64,000 nt of DNA from Diprion similis (GCF_021155765.1 NC_060108.1:23647025-23711024), one strand, 5' to 3'. Numbered from the stretch's first letter, positions 13,933-29,819 are shown. Notes: generated by a model not told the origin, from the sequence alone. Numbers and translations: made by a program.

Positions 13933-16264
13933 TATATATGATCAAATATATTTCGCGCGATGCATGCAAACCGTGCGAACCGAGTTGGTAGGTAAGTACA
14001 CCCACCGCAATCAATACTCATTGCTAATTCCTACGGTAAATTGCACCTTGTAACACAACTACCAACGCAGTTTCAACAACGCGCTTTCGTGTCAAATAGG
14101 TGCAGGACACAAGAACTGCCGTCATTTTCACATCCGTCCAATGTGACGGTAATTGTACAGAAATTCGTTTTACATCCACGCGAGCATAAGATGTAACAAA
14201 AAACGCATTTCATCAACTGCTCGATAAAAACTAGCAACTTTCGCAAATTCCGCGACGACGACTTGCCAATAGAAATTATACTCTAAATTTTCTGTAATCG
14301 TATTTTCATTTTGGTATAGTAGAACAAATCGTCTCTTTCCGGTTTGAGTTGTACGAAACGCGATGGCGGAATAAGAGAAGGCGTCGAACAAATGTTGGCG
14401 TTCCATTACACGACCAAACAAATTGTAGCGATTACTGATTATATGGATACAGATAGGCAGGCGGTGCAGCAGACGAAAGAGGCGCATGTTTCAACCGAAA
14501 AGCAGGAGAGCTTCGAAGAGATGTATTAGGTGGAACCGTTCTGGGCTGTTGCGCTAATCGTCAACAACACGGGATGCCATTACCTCCCCCGAATTGATAA
14601 CCAAAGAATTCGTACGAAAGAATTCCGCGATCATTAATTCTCGCGGTAACTGCGTCAGCTATTTCTTCGAGATTTCATGGATTATCAGTAGTCACACAAA
14701 ATTTTTACAACAAATTTATAATCTAGGAAAAGTCATTATATAAATAGTTTAGTATATAATATAGATATATGTAACGTATATTCTGACAAAATACAAAATA
14801 AGTTGATAAATATTGAGGGATTTCACAAGCAGAAATTACTACATCGAAGACGAACGAAACTTTGACTAGATCCTTTAATCTCGCCTTAGCATCTCGATTG
14901 ACCCTCAATAACCTTTCGTATCTTCCTCTGAGCCGGGAGTCTAACTCTAGACAGACGGATAGCCTTCAAATTGCCTCCGATAAGCCTGGAAAGTGAACAG
15001 AATTCCAAGCACTATCCTTATTGGTACAGATCAGAACGCGAGCAGACTCTGGACCCTTCAGGCCACTTTACTCAACCCATTTTCGTTACAATGTATTGGA
15101 CACCATGACCATGCATTGGCCATTCCACCCTCAACTCAACTGCCTTCCACCAGGCTTGATCCACTTTACCGATTACATTACGTCCTTTTTGTTGCATCAA
15201 ATTTTTTTCTACAGAAGAAAAAAAAAATTTCACCACAACAATTACACACGATACACGTCGGTATTTCTCTTCTACAATTCAATTTCCCAGACAAGCTTAC
15301 AGGTATTTATATTCTGGCATTTAAAAATAAACCAGCCAAGCTAAGAGGGAACAAAGAAATCGAGAGAAATTTTTTCAACACTTTTCCCATCAAAGTATCA
15401 ATCTGCGATAATGGGGTGGCAGCCTGTCTCTAGACAATGTCTCGAAGCTTATACCTATATATAATGAACAACATCGCTATGGTGCACTGTAACCGTTGGA
15501 CAGATTGTTATTAATTCTCCCCCAGCTGCATTGTGGTCCGTGACGCAGTCTGTCCTCCTCCCTGCACTCCTTGCCGCGTTTCCTCCGTTGCACAATACGC
15601 TTCCTTCGTCTGGTGGTGAGGGTTAATGGACACCGAGACCTCGTCTTCTACGGCGCTTCTGCGAGCCCCGGGTAAATGACGCGCCGCTTGTTCGCCGCTG
15701 CACAACGTCGATACCGTCCACTGACAGTGAGAGGACGAACAGCTTTGATCGAATGCCCCGATATTACCCCATACACCCCATTAACTACCTGCAGCCTGTG
15801 TAAAAATCGGTAAATTGTTCACAAAGACCGATCAATGCCGATGGTAATTCATTTTGTATGTTGGGGAAAATTTTTTTTATTATCGTTGAGTGAATTTAAC
15901 GAAATTCATATCTTTTTCAACTAAATGCCCGGTTCATCAAAAACGTAAATCCTTATTTAAATTGTTCCGAAAATTTTTTGGAAAGAAAAGTTTCAAACAG
16001 AAACGAATATATAGTAGGCATGTAAGTAAAAAAAATTTTCGGAATGTGAAACTTTCTTGAAAATATTTTTGCATACCTCAAACGAACTTCTTTGCGAGTT
16101 TCCGGAAATTCTCATCAGACTTCCAATTGTGATGTGAATATTTTTTATTTTTGTTTAATTTTTATTTTACCCGAATTTGGGTGATTTTTATAAATTATGC
16201 ACGTCGCGCGCCGTCCAATCTTCAAGCATCTATTTAATTTTTTCTCCCGTTTAATGTTTTACAG

Positions 16265-19200
16265 GTTTTGCGCACAAGGATTGCGAGGCGAATGGTACCT
16301 GGTTCAAGCATCCGGAATCCCATCAAATATGGAGCAATTATACAACCTGCGTGAACATGGAAGATCTCAGTGTGAGTACAATGATCTTCGGTCGTTTTAT
16401 AATTAAACTTTTGACAGCATGAGAAAAGTAACGTAGTGTAAAAAATAAAGTTTGGCTAACACAATATCGGGATTGGGGATTTAGTATCGTGAGTAATGGA
16501 ATCCCGTGTAATTAACACGTATTTTACGAAATGTTCACGGGATAAAAATACGGTTTAATCTTTCGTGAAAGAATTCGGTTTCTATTCACGCATACACACG
16601 CACACACACACAAAATTCCAAAGCTTTGTGGTGAAATATTCCACCCTCTGATTGCCCAGACAGCGGGGCAGATCTCTCTCGTTCCCTAAAATATGCAAAC
16701 TCTTTCTGAAGCACTCGTGCAGTCGGTCCACCACTTTCCGCTGTTCATTAGTTTGATGTTTAACGCTAGCTCTCCTCGTATCGCGATTTGTGATTTCCAT
16801 ACTGCAGCTGCGCAGTTGCATGAGGGGGGGTTGTAAAAAAAAGTAATCGAAAAACTTGGCCAAATAGTAATATTTCGTTCCGCAAAATTCGCTCGTCCTC
16901 CTCTGCTGCATGCCCGTGTAATCCTTATCAAATAACTGCATATGACATCTCTGCAACAGTCTCCTCTCCATCTTCTCCTTATTCCTTCTTCCTTAAATCC
17001 CTTCGTTAAACAGCATATCCCGGATAACAGGAGGAAATTGGCTCATTGCCGTGAGAGAAACGACATCTCTTGACTTGACTTGACTTGACTAAAAATCTCC
17101 TCCCCATTGCACGTCTCTCTACTATGTAAAAAGTTAAGTAGATATACGAGGATGAGTATAACGCAATCCTGTCGTAAGCCTGCATCGCATCTCGACGACG
17201 AGGAGACGACAACATCAGCATGCGTGGAAAACACGACGCAACAACGTCAACCTGCCTGCAGACAAGGGCGAAATATTTATACATACTTGCTTACATAATT
17301 CATTAAGTGGGGGTTATTTGCAAAAGGAATTTTTTCATCTCCGGGAAAAACCTCAAGATCGAATGTTGTCAACGAAAACACTCATATTTCACTGAGGCTT
17401 TGTATATATATATTACGCGGAATTCAATTGATCAGAATTTCAAAAGTGAAAAGGTATCTGGGATTCAAAATTTTAATACACCAACTTCAGTGGCCTCTTT
17501 TTCTTACAGAATTGGTGCTTAAGTTTTTTCCCTGTATTTTCATCACAACAACAAATAAAATGAGACTTATTCAAGCAATACATTTTGTGTATATAATGTA
17601 CTTGAAAATATTCATTTGATATATCTGCTTTGAGATTAAATTGTTGCATTGTACTCGAATTAGGACGACATGATACTGTATATAACGGATCCAAACATTC
17701 CCGTCGTTTTTAATTTCGATTTTGTTTACTTGAAAAATAAAGCTCTCCCTATCCAGCATGCAATTACAAAGGACCTCTAAGCGTAAAGTCTTTTCACCGT
17801 TTAAACCTGAACTGCTTTCAGATTATGCAAGCTGTTTGGGTACATATATCAAAGAGAAGGTGAAAACCGGATACCAGTGCAAAGAATGCTGAATATCGGA
17901 TCAGGGACTTTTCAGTTTATTTGATTTTTTTTTCTCTTTTCACTCACCGGTCGTGTTTTAAAAATTCGTAGATGCAATGCTTCTCTGAGCGTTGGATTGT
18001 TCAGAAAAATCGCCGTTTAGAATACAATGTTTGTTTTCGAATTATCATTTGTTTCGATTTACCGATATTCTCTTGATTTAATTAAATTTTCTTTTTGTTT
18101 TGTTACAGTGGCAGCAGCACCTGAACACTATCTACGAAACCGGTTACACGATATCACTAGTCGCTCTTCTCTTGTCCCTGGCAATACTTACTTACTTCCG
18201 GTAAATTGAGGACTTCACAAATTTCACCAGTTTATGTCTTGATCTTCTACAGTGGCAAGATAGGGGAAATTCAATTTCACTTGAAACGTTGCAGGTCGTT
18301 GAGATGCGCAAGAATTACGTTGCACATGAATCTCTTCGCATCGTTCGCCGTTAACAATGCACTATGGTTGATTTGGTACGGCACCGTCGTCGCCAACACA
18401 CCGACTCTTTTTGAAAATGGGGTAAAGTGTAATCGTTTAATCGTTTAATCGCATATATATATGCCAACCTGAATATACTATAACCAGTATTATTGCTCTT
18501 CAATTCTCCGACGATTATTTGTTTATCGAATAAAACTGAAATTGAACTCATACAGCACGTTCCTCCCTCCTCAGATCGGCTGCAGATTCCTCCACGTGAT
18601 ACTTCATTATTTCCTATTGACGAATTACGCATGGATGCTGTGCGAGGGATTCTACTTGCACACCCTACTCGTAAGCGCGTTCACAAGCGAGCATAAACTG
18701 GTCAAGTGGCTGATGGGATTGGGATGGCCCTTACCAGCCATCATCGTTGTTACCTACGCAATCCTGAGAGGCACCAGTGATGACCTTGAGGACAGCTCAC
18801 AGTTAGTACCTCATACACTTCTTTAAATTTCTTTCTCTCTCTCTCTCTTTATATATATATTATCATTTCCTCAATGTACTTTTTCTCTGTAATGCAAATA
18901 CGGTCCTCCGCGTCCGAATTGCACGAATGAAAACTCTCAGTGAAAATAAAAATGGCCGCCGTGACTCCACCTGCGATTTTGTAACAGGAATATATTCAGT
19001 TTCGGCGTAAAAAACATATCCAACGCCATTTTTCACCAAATGTAAATAATGGCAAGAGTAAATTTCAGTTACGATTTCAGTTTCTACAACAGCTTGAAAG
19101 TAGTAAATTCGAATTGGAAGAATTCGACGCGATGCATTGATCACGTGATTTTCGCACAGCTTCTGTACCGACAGAGCGTACTTATTGTATTCAGCAAAAT

Positions 19201-22200
19201 CCCAGTTATGCAGTACGTACTGTATATATATCGGTACACATGCATCGATCACAGCGAATAGTCGAGTGCATAGACACAGCTAGCGGTTTTGGTTTGACAG
19301 ACCAACATCGGGGTATTACGTGTGCAGAGAGCATCTCCGCCCGGCGTGCAAGCACACGATGTTGGTATATACCGCAGTTTAATTGATACACAATGCTGCA
19401 GCGACAGCAGCATCAGCATCAGCATCAGCAGCAGCAGCAATAGCATCGCGTTTCAAGATCGAATTTCGAAAGGACGAAATCACCGCGTCGGTGATAAGCA
19501 AAGCAAACTGTTTGAACGTTAAATTCGCGCGCATCTACCTAGGAAGCATAACGTTATCGATGCAAACCGCAGCAGAAGCGATCCCGTCAAGAGTTTTACC
19601 CTATAGCGATAACCAGCTTAATACCTTGACCTCACGATGCATGTCCTGCACTTTATAGCCACGGTTCGCCATTAAGTACATTGCGCATTAAAGCTGCTCC
19701 CACGTATATAGTTTTCAGTAAAGATTATTCATCACTCGAGACAGCTTCTGGCGTTAAAAACTGATAAGAAAGCTCTGCCACCGCGCCGTATAATAGATGA
19801 GACTTGATGGAATACCTTCAATCCTACATCGAATATTTTTCTATATACAATTTATAAATATCAAGATTCGCTGCGTGATAAATTATGTGCAGAATCTTAT
19901 CCTTTTTGCCTTGTTGTTCGGTCTGGTTGGTAACCTCTCAGGATCTTCATCAATCAGAGGTTGACGCGGCGATAACAGATGTGGGCGGGTGATAAAAATA
20001 CCGGGGGAGGGGGGAGGAAAACAGAATGAAATAAAGTTGGACTGGGGTAGAAAACTCGTTGAACGGAAAAGTGGTTGCCAATTTCTAAATAAGCGAAAAT
20101 TCGGTTCGATATGGGCGTCCATATCTACGTGGCGTAGACTTTATTATTGTAGATGCGTGTACTTATAACGCACGGAAGATCGCATCGTCGACCTGAAACC
20201 TCGACGGAGACGATCTTTCTCGTAATAAATGGATGATTGGAACCTTAACAACCCTCGAAGTAAAAGGTGGTTGAGAAAAATAGTCGCATCCCACGAGGGC
20301 ATCCGGTTTAAATCCCTATAATAAGGTATATAGGTATGTGCATATACGTAATACGTTCCCCGCTTGAACCTTTATTCGTATGGAACAGTACGCTTCTCGA
20401 GAAACATTTAAAACTTTTACTTTCAATTTCTCATCCAATTTAAATTCCGTTTTACACCCGCCGGATATAGTTGTAGCCAGGTATTAGGGGTGTGTGTGTA
20501 TGTATTATATATACGTTCCCACATGAAATCCGCACTTTTTATCAGATTCAAACATCTTACGGGACTCTGTTAGGGAAATATATTCGTTTTAATGCTTTTT
20601 CAATTTTCCAGTAGGTATAATATATTCGATAATTTATGTCGATTCAACGCCTGAGCGTGTATATAGTCTTGACCGTCGACGAATATAAAGTTTGTTTGAG
20701 AAAAGTGGGCAAAAATATAACCCTTTAATTCTGTATTTAAATTTCGATTATAGTTAAAAATAAAAACTAAATCCAATTTTCATTAAATTACAAATTACGG
20801 ACTTTCCCAACGTTGCGTCATCTAAACTCATCGTACACTACGTATTTTATTTGAATATATATTTATAAGAGAACTTTCAAAATCAACAAATCATCCACCT
20901 CGGCTACTTTTGCGAATATTAATTTTCTTGATCGTGTTACGACTACCTGACGTTTTCCGCTAAAAGATCAAAGCGACGTCCGTATATGTACATTTCGTGT
21001 TTCGAGCTGAAATATCCTCTTTGTACCGTAGCTTGTGAATAATAATTAATTGTTTCGTTTCAGGTGCTGGATCAACGAGGGAAATTACGCGAATGTTCTC
21101 ATCTATCCGGTCTGCGTTTCGACGCTGTTGAATCTTCTATTCCTTTGTAACATTGTCCGCGTCCTTTTGACGAAGTTGCGTGCCGGTCCTGCGATCGGAA
21201 CAAGACCATCGAGATCAATGCTACAGGCTTTCAGGTATGTATCTATTTTCGTCATTGGTATAATAATAAAAACACAGGCTAAAATTCTAATAACATGTCA
21301 TAATATTTTCCTGCGTTCATCTCTTTAAGGGCAACTCTACTTCTGGTTCCACTACTAGGGCTTCATTACTTGGTCATTCCGTTCCGCCCGCCGAAGGGCC
21401 ATCCATGGGAACAAGCCTACGAAATCATCTCTGCCATTACCGCATCTTTTCAAGTAAGTTTGAATTATTGATTATTATGATTATCATCGATTTAGCCAAA
21501 ATTCAAAAATTAAATACTTGAAAGATTTTAAGATAAAACTCGAATTCAAACCAATACCACCACTGTGCATGTAATCGACATTTGATTATCTCAAAGTTAG
21601 CTCGTAATAAAATAAAATAGAAGTAACTTATTGTAACTAAATGAAATGATGAATAATTTCTAGGGTCTCTGTGTCGCAATTCTGTTCTGCTTCTGCAACG
21701 GTGAGGTAAGTCCTGATTGACCTCGCTATATTACGTGTACATACAACGTTTCAACGTCAAGTTACCCAATTTCCATAAATCTGTATACGGCCAAAACACA
21801 ACACAGCCGCGTAACCCATAGTGTATTGTAATATTGTAGCCACGATGCAAATGTATACGACACAACGTCAATATACATGTGAATTTTAGAATTCGTATTA
21901 GCATTATATTTATCTCTTTCTCTCTACGATATGCTCGACAGGTGATAACTCAGTTCAAACGGAAGTGGGAGGGAACAGCGTTCGTAAGAAAGAGGGCAAA
22001 CTCATGTACAGCAACAACCGTCTCGGTAAGATATCTGCCATGACAATGAGTGATGGATAGAAAAATTCTCCCTATACCTATACCTCAGTACCAATACCTA
22101 TAATGCATTTCCTGAATCAATACAGCAGGATCGTCTGTCCTGTAAATCTGCATGGAACTAACGTATAACGATACGAATAACGTGACGAATATCTCGAGCA

Positions 22201-23376
22201 ACTCAAAATAACAGACGATTCTGCAACGTAGATCCTCATATTTATTACGACCACCCTATCATTCCACATCTGGTTTCTTAATATTGTACCAAACAATCCA
22301 TACGTAGACTGTTGAAAAAAAAATCTGATTAACATTAACAATTTATTTGAGTTTAGTGTGGTGAATGTTAAAAACTAAAATATTATGTTTAAAGCATTAA
22401 CAGAAATTCGATACTTAGTTTTTTACCATCAAGGCACGTTTTGCAAGTCCTTTTTACATGTACGAGAGAATAAATACCCATCAAATTAAACTGGATTAAA
22501 CTCTTTATAGAAAAATTATAACAAATTCTTGTTTATTCGTCAAATTGACACGAGCATAAACGAAACGTAACCTCGAGTATTGAACCCGTACTAATTTCGT
22601 AAGGAAAAATTAACAAGAAACGGATCTTCGCGCATGAACATTCGCATGAAATTGATTCCAACAGTATACCTATGTAATTGTCACGTGAGTTTATATAATA
22701 TGGAATTTGTATCGTCAATGGTGCAATGCGGACTAACTCAACTAAGCATTAACACATATGAAAATGGTTAAAAAAAAATTCACAAGGTTGTTGCAAGGCA
22801 AAAAAAAAAAAAAACGAAACAACCTCCAGGCATGATAATTTATATACATATACATATACTGGATCATTGCAAGCCAATCCACGTGGCCATGCACGTTTTC
22901 TAACTCGCTCGCACGTTTTCCATGAGACTGCACAAGCCTAATTAGTAATCTTTACACACGGTTTTTGCTGAATTACTACTATAAAATAATAAAATGGCGA
23001 ATCAGTAAATGTGATTAACAAAACTGAGGTTTTTCCATCCCCGTGTTACCTCGACGTTTAAATCGGCAAAAATATATATATTGTACCGGTGATTAATTCG
23101 AAGCAGTGATAAATCGTCGTCCGTATTGTGCCAATGGCATCGCCCGAGTCGAATCCATTTTGGGGTGTTGACTGTTTCAGTTTGTCCGATCGACCGCAGG
23201 TCCGATGGCGGGAGAGGAGAAGGTGTGACTATCAGTCGGCGGCGGGGGTGGATCCGCAGGAGTCCGCGGGATCCAACACGGCCGCCGCGCGTCGAGGAAG
23301 TAGCAACCACCTCCAGGTTCTCATAAAACGCAACGACTCGGCGAACGACTTCAACCAATACCAGAGCCAGTGCTGA
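16265..23376 (+). CDS. Dh31-R: Calcitonin/DH31-type neuropeptide receptor (family B1 GPCR), 3' exons only
   Basis: Seven-helix receptor of the secretin family, predicted to sit in the plasma membrane and couple a calcitonin-like peptide (insect DH31) to G proteins. Exons in the window: 16265-16371, 18109-18200, 18295-18421, 18575-18801, 21064-21234, 21330-21453, 21664-21705, 21942-22025 and a last exon starting at 23181 or 23200; phases close at each junction. The first encodes the C-terminal part of the extracellular hormone-receptor domain, with cysteines and N-glycosylation sequons (NGT, NYT). The later ones encode TM1-TM7, including WMLCEGFYLHTL in TM3, CW in extracellular loop 2, and the family signature SFQGLCVAILFCFCNGEV in TM7. 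A basic tail FKRKW follows. The N-terminal exons are missing from the window. Calcitonin-receptor ancestry is clear; the choice of Dh31-R rather than its paralogue hector is an inference. Confidence 0.88.
17071..17090. repeat. Short TTGAC tandem repeat
   Basis: About four copies of a 5-bp unit (TTGAC) within the receptor intron 16372-18108. The rest of this intron shows nothing else I can interpret. Confidence 0.8.
18802..21063. other. Receptor intron (2.3 kb)
   Basis: Intron between the TM4 exon and the extracellular-loop-2 exon. Donor GTTAGT at 18802, acceptor TTTCAG at 21058-21063. It holds CAG/CAT trinucleotide runs at about 19404-19445 and an imperfect inverted repeat (ACCAACATCG near 19302 and its complement near 19357). 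Open frames here are shadows of these simple repeats. Confidence 0.7.
23181..23228 (+). CDS. Dh31-R: Receptor last exon, proximal-acceptor form (short tail)
   Basis: The receptor exon ending at 22025 leaves phase 0. Splicing to the acceptor TTTCAG just before 23181 gives a 15-residue tail, FVRSTAGPMAGEEKV, then a stop at 23226-23228. The last residues (E-x-K-V) could be a class III-like PDZ ligand, which is inference. The alternative acceptor 19 bases further on (before 23200) reads another frame to 23376. I cannot tell which is the main form. Confidence 0.55.
   Translation, partial: FVRSTAGPMAGEEKV
23200..23376 (+). CDS. Dh31-R: Receptor last exon, distal-acceptor form (long tail)
   Basis: Using the acceptor ACCGCAG ending at 23199, also in phase 0, gives a 58-residue tail beginning VRWRERRRCDYQ and ending YQSQC, with the stop at 23374-23376. 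The tail is Arg- and Ser-rich with many potential phosphorylation sites, as expected for a GPCR cytoplasmic tail. Because the two acceptors are 19 bases apart, the same DNA is read in two frames; the long frame staying open over this GC-rich stretch favours it being used. Confidence 0.55.
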   Translation, partial: VRWRERRRCDYQSAAGVDPQESAGSNTAAARRGSSNHLQVLIKRNDSANDFNQYQSQC

Positions 23377-26300
23377 TTACTACCTACAAACGGCTGACTA
23401 AGATCGAGAGAGATTTATAATTGTCGGTCTCTGGATCACTCCGGCTTAATTCTCAACCCCCCCCCCCCCAATCACCGTTATCGCTGAACCGTTTTGAAAC
23501 CCCAATGTTGAGACGTGTTTATTGTTGACCAAATCACTTTGCCTCTGGCCGAATGTTATTGTTGTATAGTCACAATTGACAAAAATTCAATCACTCTTCG
23601 TTCAAGATGTGGGGTTTCGAACTCACGATTGCTCTTTAAATTTGAATCAGTCAAAATCCACTGATTCCCAGTTATAAGTATATACCACTGGAAAATATCC
23701 ACACAAACTCAGTAAACGATTGACCGTGACATTTTTTAATTTTGCCAAGGATTTTTTCTACTGTAGTACGATCCCTGAAAAGCTTCAAAAAATTTTTTCA
23801 AATCGGAGATGCTGTATGAATTATAATAGATTTTCAACAGGTATGCAAATAGAAAAAGTACGATGAAAAAAATAGAAAAATTGTAAAACTAAAAATAGAA
23901 AAAAATGAGGTCCAACTATGAATCTTGCGTGAAAATTTTTCATTTCGGAAAGCAAATGTTTTTTCTTGTTTCATAAAACTCAATTTGAGTGTTTTTGCTA
24001 TGGGTTTAAAAAATGATAAGGTAAAGACGAGTGATTTAAAAAATTTGAAAATATTCTTGGAAGCTTTTCAGGGGTCATGCTATCGTAGAAAAAAATCCTT
24101 GGTGACATTGAAAATTATCATGGTCAACCATTAACTGATTTGGCGGGGAAAGCTCCATATACACTGATGATTCGGTGAATTTTCACTGATATTTCACTGA
24201 TTTTCAGTGTGTATACAATGATTTTTACCAGTGCTATACTTATAACTGATTCATATTTAGAGACTGTACAGCAGGTTTCGAAAGCTCAAATTCACGTATA
24301 TGCGACAAGTCGATTACATATACATATATCTAATATTATATAGCCAGGTCGGAATTACAGAATTTGCATTTTGAGTTTCTGAGATCAGATATTGCGCCAT
24401 TGGGGTATACATTTCTTATATACATACCTACATTTTGTTACACATTATGCGTAATTTTTTTCAAAATAACGAACTAGCATTTTATAAAAATCGAGTTGCA
24501 TTTATATTGTTGATTTATAATTATATGTTATCATTATATATCTTGGTGTATCGGAAAAAAAAGTCACGCAATTCCCGAAAAAAATTAACTCATATTAATT
24601 CATATTTTCGAGTAAAAAAAATTTTCATCATATTTAAACGGTAATAACGCAGTCTAAAAACTGGGAGAAAACACAGTCTCCGATTCAAATAAAAATGGAG
24701 TATAATATGAGTGAATAAATTCAATTTAATTCTGGTGTAAGGTACTTATTAAGTGATATGTTGCTAATAATACTTTTGATTCTAATTAAGATGGATTATA
24801 CGAATGATCAAAGGGTACAGTGACATTATAGGGAAGATCAAGGCGAAATGGAGCACTTAGGGAACGATCATAATTATAGTGATTCTATCGAAATTTTTCT
24901 ATTCCTGAAATTTAATCACAACCAAAGAATTTTCCATTTTTTTTTTTTTTTTTTTTTTTTTTTAAGGAATGAGTGAGAACCTTTTACAAAAATGTCAACA
25001 AAATTCGACGTTTCACTTTTTTACCGATCTCCCCTATAATTTCGTGCTCAATTACGATTTCTTCTCGGCAGTACATAGTAAAAAAAAATAAATAAATAAA
25101 GCAAATGAAACTCGACTTTGAAAACGAACTGTACAAAGTAAATATAAATGTTACTCTCACCGGTATCTACACGTTCATCGACTGTAAAATACTGCATTAA
25201 AGGATCGAAGCATCATATTTTGGCTACACATTTCTGAAAAGTTAATACTTTTATATGATGGGCCGATACCTCAAATTTTTCTCGTCATATTTGGATGCTT
25301 GCAGGTTGACTGTTTAGTTTGCAGGCTTTGAACTTTCATTCACATTCATCATCATAAAGTTTGTTCTTCACAAAAGTAGCCACAAGTAGAGTAATAGCCA
25401 AAAAACTGTGTCGCATCTACCTAACACACTGTATCAAATCCAGCTGTGGAACGATTCACCATGTTAAAGATTCCGTACTCGTCATATCACTAAAAATGTA
25501 GAGATTATAAAAGAAAAGGAATTTTTATACAGAATGAAGTAAATTTATTATATATAAACTTGTATATCTTTCATATAATTAAATAATATGAAAAAAAAAA
25601 AAAAAAAAAAAAAAATGAAGAAAACCTAACAATAATGTTAAAAGAACAAATCAACGAAACTACACATGTTATGCATATATAGGAATATATCTGGTGTACT
25701 AATGAGGTGTATTGTTATAAAAATAAAGTAATAATTACCTGTAATTACTAAGAATAAAATGATAATTATTAATCGAAAATATCATGATCGTTGCAGAAAA
25801 TAATGAATGAAAATGAAAACAAAGATGGCAGTCTACTTAAGAGCAGGAAATCTGCTTTGGCCTGGGTAGCCATTAGACCAAATATAGACCTGATTGGTTC
25901 ATTATCGTGGTGTGATAATCACAACGTAGACATAAAATAAAATACACAAACAAAAGAACTAACTGTAAAATAATCAAATCAATGTTTTTAGCCTGTATAA
26001 TTTTCTGTACAGCACAAAGTAATAAGTGTAAATAACTTTGTATACTTAAAATAAAAAAAAAAAAAACAGAAGGAATAAACTAAAAAATAAATACAACTGT
26101 CTGTAAACTAAACATGTGCACATATTATTCTGACATATAATATTGAATGTCAAGTAAGTGATTTGTCACTCAATATAGCTATACAAAATAAATGTGACCG
26201 TTATTCGCCAAAATAGAATGTTCATCTTTTACTATCCCGTTTCATTCGTCCACTAGACTTTATCGAATTGTCATTTTAGATGTCAAGTAATGCATTGTTA

Positions 26301-27108
26301 TAGCACATGAACTTTTGTTTGACGAAGCTAGAACTTGATTTTCACAGAGCAGTTTTTTTTACTTGTGATGTCTCGCATACTTTGAATACAATCATGAGAC
26401 ATACAATTTGCTATTACTTATCACACTCGACCTTATTTCATAACAACTAATGAGTTTATTGAGGCAAAAATATTCAAATAGGTAGTAGAAAATAGTTTAT
26501 TTCGTCCACTGATTCAAGGCCCCACGAATATTTTTTACAATTATTTTACAGAGAGTCGGTTACTGCCGATTTAATGATCATATACACAACAATAATTGAA
26601 AATACAACGTATCGTTTCATCGATACTATTCTCCATCAAGGCTGCCTGCAGCTTAATCTATAGATTGCAACAGCTGCTACTCATAATTGAAGACCTGGGA
26701 TAATTTAAACGTTATTCCCTCATTAGAACGTATATTGAGGTGCATGCGCATATTTATTTACTAAAAGTAGGTATATAACGTAGGTGTTTTTATCCAGCTA
26801 TATATAAAACTGCTTCGATTAAAACTTTTCTAATAAACATTTCAATCTAAATAAACCGTAAGGTATTGATATCGTAGTAATATCAGAGAAAAATTTTTTA
26901 ACAGTGAGTTATTTTTTTCACACTTTTTCTACGATAACCATAATCAAAATTTCGTCTCAATGTTCATACGTGGCATATGATCAATGAAACTTGGAAATGA
27001 AAGCATAAATAAAAAAATAAAGTTAGTTTTATCTTCACCAAAGATAAATTAAGCTTGTATTATTATACATACCAGCCTTATCTTCCAAGCATAAATTATT
27101 TCTTGACA
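23377..27108. other. 3' UTRs and intergenic DNA between receptor and TMEM19
   Basis: AT-rich, no supportable coding exon. The left part probably includes the receptor 3' UTR and the right part the TMEM19 3' UTR, since the two genes converge. It contains a C-run at about 23459-23469, a foldback element (23705-24141), a poly-T run near 24943-24962 and a poly-A run near 25590-25614. Confidence 0.6.
23705..24141. mobile_element. Diverged foldback element (about 437 bp)
   Basis: The left part (from 23705, core motifs 'ccaaggattttttctac' and 'ccctgaaaagcttc') recurs in inverted orientation at about 24040-24141, where the plus strand reads 'gaagcttttcagggg' and 'gtagaaaaaaatccttgg'. The arms are about 100 bases with roughly three quarters of positions alike. 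There is no coding capacity. Exact ends and a target duplication are not clear, so this is an old MITE-like remnant or a decayed palindrome. Confidence 0.75.
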
Positions 27109-29212
<2,104 letters not shown>

Positions 29213-29819
29213 TTTGACGAGAAATTATCATAATTCAAGGAGCAGCCTCCTCCTCGATTTATGTTTAATTTATAATTTTGTTTTACCGCTAACTTAAACT
29301 GTGAATCTAATAATAATTCTGTCACCGTTTGGCCAAGATTAGGTTAACGATTTCAAATTCACAGCAGCCAAACTTATGACCAGAGTAATGAACGACGTCT
29401 GCAATAGTGGACGAGATAATTAAGCCGAAGCGATATAAAAGTGCGCGTCTGAAAAATGGCTTTGTAATACCGACGCTGATTTGTACAAATTACTTCACAA
29501 ATTACTTTTTTTTTTAAACCATTAGTTATTGACCTTATAGGCCATGTCCTATTGACATCGCAGGAGATTAACCTGTTAATTAACGTCATTGACACTATTT
29601 CAACGTAGAGATTCCGCGTTTGTCGGCATGACAGCCAGTGTTGCCAACGCTTAATAAAAAGCTTGATTTTTAATCACGCGAAGTGCACGAATATGCCCGA
29701 GATGCGAACACTGCGAACTGAATGATGACGTCATAACCGAACGGCCGAGTTCGCAAACTTCATAATTCATTTATCCTACTGCAATTGGCGGAATGTGGTA
29801 CAGAACATTTTTATCCAGA

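Larger units (their letters stand above)
1..16264. other. Long non-coding stretch (upstream intron or intergenic DNA)
   Basis: No open frame here is bounded by convincing splice sites or resembles a known family. Because the receptor exon at 16265 starts inside its hormone-receptor domain, the missing 5' exons must lie upstream; I searched by eye for the expected Trp/Cys-rich partner exon (pattern W..CW) and did not find it. The stretch is therefore probably a large intron of that gene, at least in its right-hand part. It contains simple repeats (4924-4944 poly-G, 5482-5510 GA, 11149-11214 AG, 12197-12225 TG), a perfect hairpin at 8426-8479, and a foldback element at 13350-13932, listed separately. 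A GC-richer patch at about 15520-15760 has short open frames on both strands but no recognisable product. Confidence 0.6.

Noticed and set aside
14993-15433. 146-codon plus-strand frame
   Set aside because: The translation has lysine and serine runs, no motif and no splice context; a second frame overlaps it almost fully. Treated as chance.
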